NCBI RefSeq assembly: GCF_002886045.1
Contig: NZ_CP025791.1
Location: 4,045,001 to 4,109,000, forward strand
Source: Flavivirga eckloniae
GTDB taxonomy: Bacteria; Bacteroidota; Bacteroidia; Flavobacteriales; Flavobacteriaceae
DNA: 64,000 nt
Direction of reading: 5' to 3'
Shown here: positions 16,171 to 24,377 of the stretch, in pieces
How positions within the stretch are numbered: position 1 is the stretch's first letter
Layout of the letters: every line of letters begins with the position of its first letter
The notes under the pieces: model-generated
Told to the model about the DNA's origin: nothing
What the model saw: the letters and a program-made list of their open reading frames with translations, nothing else
The model's database searches: none
Made by a program: the position numbers and the translations under genes

Positions 16171-19100
16171 TTATTTATTATTAATTCTTTTCAATACTTC
16201 CTCAATGTCAAAATCAGGAGGTAAGGCTTTAAAAGACTTGTCATTTTTTGTTATATTATATTTTTTTCTTTGAAATTCTCTTAATTTGTCAATTTCTATT
16301 GTTCCAGTTAGGGTTACATTGTTTTCTCCTCCTTTGACTTTAATAATATCTTTATTGTAAGTTTTTGTTGGTTGGGTAATTCTAGTATCTCCATAATCGC
16401 TTGAATTCACTTGTGCAACGTAACAATGTAAATCACGGGATACAGATTCTACCAAGTTAGAAAAGTAATTGACGTCTTTGTTATATTCAACAGCAACCAA
16501 TAAATCTATTTTAGCTTTCAAGAGGCTTCTATGCAGGATGTTTGTAAGTTCAAAACAATAAAATACAGAAAAATAGATGTTTTTCCAATTGAATATATGA
16601 TATCTCTGAACTTTTGGGTTTGGAATTTGAATATGATTCCCAATGATTAATTCTTCTTCGATTGGAGCATAATGATTTTTTAACCTGAAAACAATAGTAG
16701 CATCTTTATATCCATTTATATTAACAGGTAAAATTGTGGCTACAAAATTATAAGCTCTGTTATTAATAGTTATGTGTTCCAAGCCTGAAATCACCAAACT
16801 TTCATTTTTCACAGAATATCGTACTAGACTAGACAATAACTCTAAAGGAATGAAGTATTCTGGAAATATTACTATATCAGATTTGTTCTTTCTAGTAGAT
16901 TTTAGAAAATCAACTAGATTTTGATATCTTAAATTGGTGACGTTAGTTTTCTGTCTTAATCCATCTAAAACATTTTTACTATTAACTTTTGTATTTGCAA
17001 CAGATATTTTTGGTTTAAGTAATTTATCTTGTTTTTTAGAGTTTACAGATATGTTAGTCAAGTTATTATTTGTATCTCCGATTTTATAAAATTTATCTCT
17101 ATAATTGTCAATTTTGTCTTCAAACAAATAATTTGGTTTATGATTTCTATTTGCTATTTTAAAACGTTCAAAAGATTGGTCTAAAAAATGATTTTCATTT
17201 TCTGATGTGAAATCACAAATAGATATTTTAGAATTTTCTTTTTTATATTCTTGACAATTGATATCAGTTATTAATTTAGAAATAGTGTATTCCCAAAATT
17301 TTACTGATCTTGGAGAGTTTTTCAATAAATCTTCATCAATATTGTATTTTTCTAAATTGACATTATAATTTATTAAACTAATCTTACCATCGTAACTTTC
17401 TTTTGTATAGTTCAATAAAGGAATAGAAATATATTGATGTCTCATCATATTAGACTTTCTGTAACGTAAAGCCCAGATTGAATTACTTCTAGTTATTCTA
17501 TTGAAGAAAAACTCAATTAAATTAGATTCTATTGAGTTACTTTTAAATTCAAAACTTCTTTTTATTTCTGTATCACTGTCTATGAAATTTAAATTCAAGG
17601 AAAGTGCTAATTCGTGTGCACTATCTAAATAATTAATCAATGTATTTTTTACACGATTAGATTTAATTTTGGTGTTTTTGAATTGAATTTTATTGATTTC
17701 TTGGATACATTGGAAATAAAAATCTATATATTCTGACGGTTTATCGTTTACTAATAAATATGTAAAAATCTTTTCCCAAAGTTTATAAAATTCAATTGTG
17801 TTTTGACCATTGAAAATTTTTAGAAAACTGTTAATTTCACTATCTGAAACACTTTTTTTGTGTTTAGACGCACCTAAAATTTTATTGGTTAGGTAAACCG
17901 TTAAACCAAATCGATTCTCTTTATAGTCTTTTAATGTTCTTATTTTTCCATCAGAATCAGTATAATTTAAATAGAGTGCATTTTTATCAAATTCGCCTAA
18001 ATTTTCATTATTATCAGGAAGGTCTTTAAATTCACTTGACCTATAATTTAACTCTTGTTTCAACTTATCAATTACGATGTCAGATTCATTAAAGTCAAAA
18101 TAATACATTAAAGTTTTTTCCTGCTGACAATATAAGTTTTCATATTGGTCGATTTTAATTTTTCGTTCTTTACCATTAACTATAATTTGAAAAATTGGGT
18201 CAAGATTTTCAATTATATATTTTTCAATTTTAGAAAGCTTAATTTTTTCTAAATTTTGTTCTTCTTTGTTTTCTGTTTTTAAGTAATTAATGTGGTTGAT
18301 TTTATACCCATTATATTTTTCAATTTGTTCAATAGATTCTTTAGGGTCAGAAATGACAATTAGAATATCATCTACATATCGGCCATAATATGCAGGCTTG
18401 ATTTTTTTAATGATAATTTTGTCTAAATCGTTTAAGTAGTGATTTGCAATTATATAAGATGAAAGTAAACCAATAGGAAGTAAAAAACTTTCATTGAGGT
18501 TATTATTTTTTTTATCAATTATATCATATTCAGAAATTATTTTATGTGTATAAATTTTATGTAACATTCTTAAAATATTATTTACAAAATCGTCCTTTGG
18601 AAAGTATTTGTCAAAATTTAAATTGGTAGAATTAAAATAGTTTTTTATGTCAAGATTAATGAACAATGCATTTTTTTTGTTTTTCAATAACTCTTGAGCA
18701 ACTGAAACTGAATCATCTCTCCAAGATTGATATTGAGAGTAATATGGTTTGAAAAGCGATGAGTTTTGAATTAAATCAGTTCGCTCTTTATTTAAGAGTA
18801 ATCTATTTCCTTTACATTGGTCTAATAGTTCTGCATCAAATTTGTACCCACTCCTTATAATCCACATTATTGAAATAATATGAAATTCTAACGGAGCGTT
18901 AATGAAAGGATTTACTTTTTCAACTTCGTAATTCTCTTTGCATTTAACATTAGAAATGAAATTTTTGTCTAAAGGGTTTTCTGTAGATTTTATTTTTTTA
19001 GGAAAAAAATCTACTCTTATTTGACTAAATAAATAATAGAAATATTCACTTTTTAAATTATTAGAATTTATTTCGTCTAACAATTTTGCGAATTTTATTT

Positions 19101-19326
19101 CCAAATTTTGTTCAATAGTATTTTGTTTGGTATCAAAAATATTCTTGAAGTCATTCGAACTAGAATAAGGTTTTGATATAATCCAACTAAATAAATTTGA
19201 ATCATCTTTTTTGGTATCTGTTTCGAATTCAATTAGTTTTTCTCGTAAAAGGAGTTCAGTATTATCGTAATAGACGTAATTCTTTAACTTATAATATGCT
19301 ATTTTAACTTCTTCTAATGTGTACAT
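16171..19326 (-). CDS. drt1: DRT1-type defence reverse transcriptase fused to a C-terminal nitrilase domain
   Basis: 1051-aa protein. Reverse transcriptase motif A is NLDIKNYFNS (Asp226), a motif-B-like PIGLLSSYIIANHYL follows, and motif C is YVDD (317-320), so the polymerase Asp triad is intact. After a long middle region (about 400-770), residues about 780-1020 form a carbon-nitrogen hydrolase domain with the full triad: Glu823 (IFPEYF), Lys883 (FRLKNHYAP), Cys924 (FYCFEL). This RT-nitrilase fusion is the hallmark of UG1 reverse transcriptases, known as defence-associated RT type 1 (phage defence). A UG5-like relative is the alternative. It is strongly AT-rich, stands alone between boundary elements, and has no maturase domain or retron-like neighbour. 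Minus-strand -7 box TAGATTTG at 19395-19402. Confidence 0.88.
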   Translation of the reverse strand: MYTLEEVKIAYYKLKNYVYYDNTELLLREKLIEFETDTKKDDSNLFSWIISKPYSSSNDFKNIFDTKQNTIEQNLEIKFAKLLDEINSNNLKSEYFYYLFSQIRVDFFPKKIKSTENPLDKNFISNVKCKENYEVEKVNPFINAPLEFHIISIMWIIRSGYKFDAELLDQCKGNRLLLNKERTDLIQNSSLFKPYYSQYQSWRDDSVSVAQELLKNKKNALFINLDIKNYFNSTNLNFDKYFPKDDFVNNILRMLHKIYTHKIISEYDIIDKKNNNLNESFLLPIGLLSSYIIANHYLNDLDKIIIKKIKPAYYGRYVDDILIVISDPKESIEQIEKYNGYKINHINYLKTENKEEQNLEKIKLSKIEKYIIENLDPIFQIIVNGKERKIKIDQYENLYCQQEKTLMYYFDFNESDIVIDKLKQELNYRSSEFKDLPDNNENLGEFDKNALYLNYTDSDGKIRTLKDYKENRFGLTVYLTNKILGASKHKKSVSDSEINSFLKIFNGQNTIEFYKLWEKIFTYLLVNDKPSEYIDFYFQCIQEINKIQFKNTKIKSNRVKNTLINYLDSAHELALSLNLNFIDSDTEIKRSFEFKSNSIESNLIEFFFNRITRSNSIWALRYRKSNMMRHQYISIPLLNYTKESYDGKISLINYNVNLEKYNIDEDLLKNSPRSVKFWEYTISKLITDINCQEYKKENSKISICDFTSENENHFLDQSFERFKIANRNHKPNYLFEDKIDNYRDKFYKIGDTNNNLTNISVNSKKQDKLLKPKISVANTKVNSKNVLDGLRQKTNVTNLRYQNLVDFLKSTRKNKSDIVIFPEYFIPLELLSSLVRYSVKNESLVISGLEHITINNRAYNFVATILPVNINGYKDATIVFRLKNHYAPIEEELIIGNHIQIPNPKVQRYHIFNWKNIYFSVFYCFELTNILHRSLLKAKIDLLVAVEYNKDVNYFSNLVESVSRDLHCYVAQVNSSDYGDTRITQPTKTYNKDIIKVKGGENNVTLTGTIEIDKLREFQRKKYNITKNDKSFKALPPDFDIEEVLKRINNK

Positions 19327-19339
19327 TCAGTTTTTTCTA

Positions 19340-19425
19340 ATTGCGCCCAACGGCTTTATATGAGATCATTTTAATTTTTATATCTAATGCTAAACAAATC
19401 TAGTTTATTTTTCTTACAAATATAA
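19340..19425 (-). promoter_or_regulatory. promoter and boundary element upstream of DRT1
   Basis: Minus strand: TTTG (19417-19420), 14 bp, then a perfect -7 box TAGATTTG (19395-19402). About 35 bp further comes the boundary core CATATAAAGCCGTTGGGCGC, which contains GTTGGGC, a match to the GTTRRRY core of integron attC sites. The -7 box with its TTTG and the ATATGAGATC part are repeated upstream of the esterase gene. Confidence 0.5.
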
Positions 19426-19627
19426 TGCTTTGGTTTTCAAAGAATTTACAGTGTGTGTATTTTTTCACACTATTGAATGTTTGTATCTTAATGGATGTTA
19501 ACCGCTCTGAATAAGTTTTTATTAAGCTTTATTTAAAGCTATTTCAAACTGATAGGAATAGTAAAGTATGATTTAATAACCTTTAAAAACGAACTTGTAG
19601 TTATAACCATTTAATCATTTGCCATAA
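19421..19627. other. intergenic stretch, no gene seen
   Basis: Part of the 571-bp gap before DRT1. AT-rich; a short imperfect hairpin of CACAC motifs near 19450-19470 is the only structure noted. Confidence 0.3.
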
Positions 19628-19850
19628 TCATTTTTGTTTTAAGAATAGCAGAAATCGTATCAAAGTACCACCACGTTTAGAAATAACCTCATAACTCAAT
19701 CGTAGTTTAACCGTAGAATCTGAGAGTTTTTTATTATCAATTTCGGTTACATTTCTAATAGTAATATCTATCGATGCATTAGGTAAGTTTAATGGTGCAT
19801 CTCCAAGTTTTTAAGCTGTTCAATTTCCTTTTAGTTCTTTGATTCTGGGG
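19628..19850 (-). pseudogene. remnant of an unidentified gene (C-terminal fragment)
   Basis: A minus-strand frame of 60 codons plus stop (19628-19810) reads as ordinary protein (…NLPNASIDITIRNVTEI… then SKRGGTLIRFLLFLKQK). Upstream it is broken by a stop at 19811-19813; the preceding ~40 bp continue in another frame as KEIEQLKNLE, with a further stop. No start codon. The parent family was not recognised. Confidence 0.45.
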
Positions 19851-19897
19851 ATTCATAAAAATGATATCAAAAAATAATTTATTGCCTTGTATTACTC

Positions 19898-21064
19898 CTA
19901 ATTTTCAGGCAAATGAAGTAAGTCCAGTTCTTTGTATTCCTCTGAGTAATATTTCTTAAGAATAGCTATATAATAATTATAAGGGCTATGTTGAGAGATA
20001 GATTGTTTTTGTTTGTTGTCATTCCAGTCCTTATCACTTTTCATTTTCTTTTTCTCCTTTCTAGTCATTTTCTTTGTGTTAGTTTGAACTTCAGAAATTG
20101 AAAAAGGCTCTAATTGTTGAATCGTTCCGGTTTGAAAATAATTTATATCTTTCACGTATGCCGGCATTTCAATTGAAGCATAAGAAATGGATATTATTCT
20201 TTCGATTAGTAGATTGCTTTGATTGATATACGTTGTTAAGAGTGGTTCAAGTACCGGAATAATCAAATTTTTTATTTTTGGAACATCTCCCTGTATTAAT
20301 AAATTCTCCCAGGCTTTGTAAAATAAATGACCATATGCATTCTTTTCTTCCTGGTAATTCATGGGCAATTTTGGCACCAAATCGTCCGGATTGATAATAC
20401 TGTAACTCATATTGTTATCACTGTATTTAAAATTGTACTCATCGGCAAATTCTTTGTTTCCACACATGGGGTTGCCAAAGGCATAGGTTTTATATACATT
20501 TTGGGCGAATTGCCCATCGTCTGATAAGTTTTCTAAATAGGCACGGCTTAGGTGCGCTAAAGCTCCACCCTGACTATATCCAGTAAGAAAGATATTAGAA
20601 ATGCCTTTAGAATTAAGCTTATTAATTTGTTCGATAATTTGAGGAGCGAGTAGTGCTATTGTTAAAGCATAGCCAGAATGCACTGCAGCTTTTTTATTGG
20701 TTGCAAATTTGTAGTTAATATTCTCTGAATCTATTTTAATAACACCTCTAGCGGGAATCATTGCAGAGTAAAAGTTCTCTATCCAACTGGAAGTTTTATT
20801 TGTAGAACCTCTAAAACTGATGACTCCTAAGTTATCACTTTCATACACCTGAAAAACGTTGTCCATGCCTATTACCTCAGAAGTAAAAACCTTTCGAAAT
20901 TCTTTAGGTACGATCAAGGAATCGGAACCGTATAGTTTCTGAAAAGTATAACTGTTACACACAGCAATTAGCGATTTGGCTTCAGAAGGCTCAAAACCCT
21001 CTCGGAGTTGGGCAAAAGTATAGTTGCTTAGGTTTAATAGAAGTATGAAGATGACTATTCTCAT
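19898..21064 (-). CDS. secreted class 3-type lipase family protein
   Basis: 388 aa. Signal peptide (about 1-19, NYTFAQ), then lipase_3 features: ISFRGST (about 83-88), nucleophile elbow GYSQGG with Ser164, AFGNPMCG, and NPDDLVPKLP (probable catalytic Asp). Members hydrolyse acylglycerols or other esters; the substrate is unknown. The tail (about 335-388) is Lys-rich without a T9SS domain. Its ATG overlaps by 4 bp (ATGA) the stop of a broken upstream frame, so it may once have been the second gene of a pair. One of the minus-strand single genes in the accessory array. Confidence 0.82.
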   Translation of the reverse strand: MRIVIFILLLNLSNYTFAQLREGFEPSEAKSLIAVCNSYTFQKLYGSDSLIVPKEFRKVFTSEVIGMDNVFQVYESDNLGVISFRGSTNKTSSWIENFYSAMIPARGVIKIDSENINYKFATNKKAAVHSGYALTIALLAPQIIEQINKLNSKGISNIFLTGYSQGGALAHLSRAYLENLSDDGQFAQNVYKTYAFGNPMCGNKEFADEYNFKYSDNNMSYSIINPDDLVPKLPMNYQEEKNAYGHLFYKAWENLLIQGDVPKIKNLIIPVLEPLLTTYINQSNLLIERIISISYASIEMPAYVKDINYFQTGTIQQLEPFSISEVQTNTKKMTRKEKKKMKSDKDWNDNKQKQSISQHSPYNYYIAILKKYYSEEYKELDLLHLPEN

Positions 21065-21159
21065 TGACTGTTTTGAACCTTTATTTTTGTATTATGGACA
21101 ACTGAAATGTCCTGGCTCTCAATGATGTTATCATCAGAAATGCGCCAATATATCAATAG
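21061..21159 (-). pseudogene. possible C-terminal remnant of a gene formerly coupled to the lipase
   Basis: A 32-codon minus-strand frame (WRISDDNIIESQDISVV... ending VQNSQ) stops within the lipase start codon (ATGA). Upstream it shifts to another frame reading NLSDPAAITVTID. No start codon; too short to assign. Confidence 0.3.
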
Positions 21160-21356
21160 TTACAGTTATGGCGGCTGGATCTGATAGATTGAGAACAGAG
21201 ATGCTCAGATACACTTAGTCCATGATAATAATTCTATATGGTTATTATTTTCTTAAAAACTGTATGTGATAAAGCATAATGCTAAATTAGATGTGAATTC
21301 ATCCTAAAACTATGATTTTTGTCATATCATACGGTATAAATGATCCTTTTCGGTGC
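21160..21356. other. intergenic stretch, no intact gene
   Basis: Middle of the 556-bp gap between the lipase and the next boundary element. Apart from a few codons that may extend the frame at 21061-21159, nothing was recognised. Confidence 0.3.
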
Positions 21357-21452
21357 TCAAATAACAAATCTGAAGTTTTGATTTGTTGTGTTAAGTTCTT
21401 GAATTCCTTTTTCTAACAGTTTACTGTTTTTATTGATTAACTCTATATTCAT
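21357..21452 (-). CDS. small ORF, 31 aa, possible truncated cassette gene
   Basis: ATG at 21452 stands 8 bp after the boundary core (minus strand CCGTTGTGTGCTATTA), the same position as the starts of the other cassette genes. The product begins MNIELINKNSKLLEKG and stops after 31 codons. It may be a real short peptide or the surviving start of a deleted gene. No family recognised. Confidence 0.3.
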   Translation of the reverse strand: MNIELINKNSKLLEKGIQELNTTNQNFRFVI

Positions 21453-21463
21453 TTCTTTAATAG

Positions 21464-21600
21464 CACACAACGGTTATATAAGAATAGTTGCGGTTTTGTG
21501 TTCGAAGATTTTCCGTTGGAAATCAAACGTAGCAAAATACCGGCTACCTTTTTTAAGCCTAAAACAGCAATTATTTTTATATCATGTTAGGCGCTGCTAA
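21464..21600. repeat. cassette-boundary element with long imperfect inverted arms
   Basis: Left arm 21460-21497 (AGCACACAACGGTTATATAA...) pairs imperfectly with right arm 21561-21603 (...ATATCATGTTAGGCGCTGC). Between them is a hairpin GATTTTCC/GGAAATC (21507-21524). Read on the gene strand the element begins GCGCCTAACA and ends CCGTTGTGTGC, resembling the RYYYAAC...GTTRRRY layout of attC sites. Confidence 0.55.
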
Positions 21601-21620
21601 TTGTGATTTTAGGACTTATT

Positions 21621-22034
21621 TTAAGTGATTTCCTTTATTTTTAAATACTCATAATCATCTCCTCCTAAATAATTAACCATTCCTAAGTAAACAGAAGTTG
21701 TTAAAATAAGATTGATTTGATTTGCTATCGTTTCGATTTCAATGTCAGAAGGTTCGGTGTCATCATACATCAACATTAGCGTAATTGGTTCTTCGAGATT
21801 CGATTTAAGTTGATTTTCACTACCTTCTTCAAAGTCTTGTAAATATGAATGTTTTCTTGAAATATTAAATTCTACTGAAGAGTTGGTTGATTTTGCTTCT
21901 ATCCATTCGTAAACATTCTCATAGTCACATTCAAATTCTCCTATTAATCCTTTCTTAAAAAATATTTCAGCAAGATCGTCCAATGACCTTTCTGAATAGA
22001 ACCAAATCTTATAATTTTTACTGTTTGATTTCAT
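21621..22034 (-). CDS. hypothetical protein, 137 aa
   Basis: Not recognised. A soluble acidic protein (start MKSNSKNYKIWFYSERSLDD, end GGDDYEYLKIKEIT), no signal peptide, no membrane segment and no conserved Cys/His cluster. Size and position, one gene between two boundary elements, fit a mobile cassette gene. Immunity or defence roles are common for such genes, but nothing in the sequence proves one here. Confidence 0.65.
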   Translation of the reverse strand: MKSNSKNYKIWFYSERSLDDLAEIFFKKGLIGEFECDYENVYEWIEAKSTNSSVEFNISRKHSYLQDFEEGSENQLKSNLEEPITLMLMYDDTEPSDIEIETIANQINLILTTSVYLGMVNYLGGDDYEYLKIKEIT

Positions 22035-22041
22035 AGTAACT

Positions 22042-22165
22042 ATTGCACATAACTTGTATGCGTATGGTTTGTAGTGTTAGGAGGTAAGTTAGCAAAAAAG
22101 AACGAAGAGTGCGGAAATTCGGCAGAATTTCCTGAACCATCTTTAAACACTATGAACTATACACG
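22042..22165. repeat. cassette-boundary element
   Basis: Left arm 22045-22078 (GCACATAACTTGTATGCGTA..., then GTAGTGTT) pairs with right arm 22146-22169 (AACACTATGAACTATACACG...). Central hairpin GGAAATTC-GGCA-GAATTTCC (22113-22132) is perfect. It fills the gap between the hypothetical gene and the S41 peptidase gene. Confidence 0.55.
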
Positions 22166-22168
22166 TGT

Positions 22169-23659
22169 TTAGTTTTTTATTAGTTCAATTAACTTTTCTA
22201 ATTGCGAATCATTTTTTCTCAGCAGTTGATTCTCATCTCGTTCTATAATAATGTCTGGTTTAGTTCCATTCCCATCAAGTGTTTTTCCATTTCTTTGAAA
22301 AGAAAGCATTGTCGATAATTTGACACGAATATTAGAATTTTTGAGGTAAAATATTTTTGACCTACCGCTTGAGCCATTTGTGGTTACTCCAACTATTTTT
22401 ATATTATCTAAACCTTTAAACGCAGAAGTAAATACGGAAGCAGCACTGAAACACTGGTCATTTATTAAAATATAAATAAGACACTCTACAGGATGTTGAT
22501 TGCTATGCAAAACCATATAATATGGTTCACTAAATTTGTTCGCATCAACTTTAAATTCTGTTTCAAATTTCTTATTAAATTTATCTATTGTTTTTCTATC
22601 CTTATCAGTTAAAAATTCTGAGTTATAGTTATAGAGAAATCTTGAACGCATAGAAGAGATATCTTCATCTAAGAATTGGTCACTTCTTACATAAGCTACA
22701 TTTGCAACCCAAGGCGATTGTTCAGGTTGCACAAAATAACCTGACAATGTATTAAGTATTTCCCTTGTTCCTCCACCATTTCCACGAATATCAAGTATCA
22801 ATGCTTTTGAGTTCCTGTATTTTTCAATTGTTGATTTCAAGTAATGTTCAAGATTTGGATTTTCGTCATAATCCAACATTGAAGGAATAGCGAGATATGC
22901 TATTGAATCAGTCAACCATTTATCTAATTTGGTCAAATCAAAATCTTTATCACGATCAAAGTTTCTATAATCTCTGTTATAGGCCGTAGAACCAATCTCA
23001 AAATACCAATTCTTTTTGTTGCTTAAAGGTAAAACCAACTCTTTATCTTCTCTACCATTTGTTAAAGTTATTTCTACATCCTTCATGGTTGTATTTCCTT
23101 GTTTGAAATAAAGCTCACCAATATCTCTTAAGTCTCTTAATCCATCAGTCAGTTTTGCACTATTGGGAGATAGTTTTCTTCGATGGGCATTTTTATCTAA
23201 AAATTCTTTAATGTTAACTTTATTTATTCTTTTTATGAATGGATACTTTTGAGAAAAGTACTCATATTGCTTTTTGGTTTTATTATAATTGAGAGCGACA
23301 ACTTTGTCTCCTAAAGAAGAAACTGTAAAAGGAAAATATAAATCATACAATTCATAATCATCTTCTTCAAAGTTTTCCATTCTAATGTTTGCGTGTCTAT
23401 CGATTATATTTGAGATAATTTTTTCTAGTTCAAACGCTAAAAAGTATATTGGGATAGAATCTTTTTGATTTATTTTTATTTCAATTTCATTGAACTGATT
23501 TTCAAAATTTATTTTTGATACTTGATAATATGAAGATTGCTTTTTTAACAAGATTTTAAATTCGTTCAAGTCCTCTAAAGCCTTTTCCTTTGTCAAGTTT
23601 TGACCAAAACCTAATGTTGAAATGAATAGTAAGCTTATTAAGATTTTTTTTATTGTCAT
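22169..23659 (-). CDS. S41 family (C-terminal processing type) peptidase, secreted
   Basis: 496 aa. Signal peptide (about 1-19, ending GFGQ), N-terminal helical domain, then the tail-specific protease fold: LILDIRGNGGG (about 287-297), probable nucleophile Ser405 in QCFSAASVF, and the closing DGNGTKPDIII. No clear PDZ domain, as in the eukaryotic-like/tricorn-type S41 proteins of Bacteroidota. Unknown substrate, probably periplasmic or extracellular. A lone minus-strand gene flanked by boundary elements. Confidence 0.83.
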   Translation of the reverse strand: MTIKKILISLLFISTLGFGQNLTKEKALEDLNEFKILLKKQSSYYQVSKINFENQFNEIEIKINQKDSIPIYFLAFELEKIISNIIDRHANIRMENFEEDDYELYDLYFPFTVSSLGDKVVALNYNKTKKQYEYFSQKYPFIKRINKVNIKEFLDKNAHRRKLSPNSAKLTDGLRDLRDIGELYFKQGNTTMKDVEITLTNGREDKELVLPLSNKKNWYFEIGSTAYNRDYRNFDRDKDFDLTKLDKWLTDSIAYLAIPSMLDYDENPNLEHYLKSTIEKYRNSKALILDIRGNGGGTREILNTLSGYFVQPEQSPWVANVAYVRSDQFLDEDISSMRSRFLYNYNSEFLTDKDRKTIDKFNKKFETEFKVDANKFSEPYYMVLHSNQHPVECLIYILINDQCFSAASVFTSAFKGLDNIKIVGVTTNGSSGRSKIFYLKNSNIRVKLSTMLSFQRNGKTLDGNGTKPDIIIERDENQLLRKNDSQLEKLIELIKN

Positions 23660-23677
23660 ATTCGGGTATTAAATTAA

Positions 23678-23727
23678 GCACAACAATTGTATATGCGTAT
23701 CGGTATATATATCCGTTATGTGTTTGC
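23678..23727. repeat. short cassette-boundary element at the end of the array
   Basis: Compact form without the central hairpin: GCACAACAATTGTATATGCG followed by TATATATATCCGTTATGTG, an imperfect inverted pair. It lies upstream of the S41 gene. No such element occurs between the next two genes, so the array appears to end here. Confidence 0.45.
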
Positions 23728-23768
23728 CTAAATCTAATGGATAAAAAATTATTTAAGACAACTTTTAA

Positions 23769-24305
23769 CTATTTAAACGCCTTTAAATACAATGCTTCAA
23801 TTACGTTTATATGATGTAATTCGTGCCCGAGAATATGGTACCCCAAAGCTCGTACACTTGCCAGGTTACCATTAGCAATACCTTGTCTGGTTAGGACTTT
23901 GTTTGAAAAACCATCGTATAATGCAATAGTAGACTTTCTAATAGCTTCATATTCTTCCATGATATTATCTATAGACCTTTCCGAAGCATAAGCATTGTTG
24001 ATATAATTATCCTGTTCAAACCCTGGTAAATTAGTTTTATCGTTTCTGGCAAAGGCTAGAGCGCGGTAGGCATAAATTCTTTCATCATCTATAATATGAA
24101 CCAGGATTTCTTTTATAGACCACTTATTCTTTTTGTACCTGAAATTTAATGTGTCTTCAGGTAACGTGCTTATTAATTTTTTTGTTTTTTGTAAACTATC
24201 CTCTAATTGCTTAATAAGGTTACCATCTTTTTTAACCCATTTCATATACATCTCTGCATAACTGGGGTACTCGCTTGCTGACGGAAATTCTATAATATTG
24301 TTCAT
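23769..24305 (-). CDS. DinB family protein
   Basis: 178-aa four-helix-bundle protein of the DinB/DUF664 type, putative metal-dependent enzymes. A likely metal-binding His triad is visible: His in KEILVHIIDDE (about 71) and the pair in ILGHELHHINV (about 162 and 166). W-S-I-K-E-I-L is the usual opening of the family. Function unknown; some relatives are thiol-dependent S-transferases. Separate from its downstream array neighbours and 72 bp from the next gene upstream. Confidence 0.82.
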   Translation of the reverse strand: MNNIIEFPSASEYPSYAEMYMKWVKKDGNLIKQLEDSLQKTKKLISTLPEDTLNFRYKKNKWSIKEILVHIIDDERIYAYRALAFARNDKTNLPGFEQDNYINNAYASERSIDNIMEEYEAIRKSTIALYDGFSNKVLTRQGIANGNLASVRALGYHILGHELHHINVIEALYLKAFK

Positions 24306-24377
24306 TCGTTTTTGCTTAATTGTTACAATTTTATTCGAATGTACCTAATTTGTCTCACCTTACCAACCCGGTTTTTT

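Noticed and set aside
16171-19326. Reverse transcriptase considered as retron or group II intron protein
   Set aside because: No maturase or endonuclease domain, no intron boundaries and no msr/msd-like hairpins next to it; the C-terminal nitrilase triad points to UG1-type RT.
14403-23730. Integrated prophage or transposon explanation for the accessory region
   Set aside because: No integrase, transposase, phage structural gene or terminal target duplication was found; only single genes and palindromic gaps.
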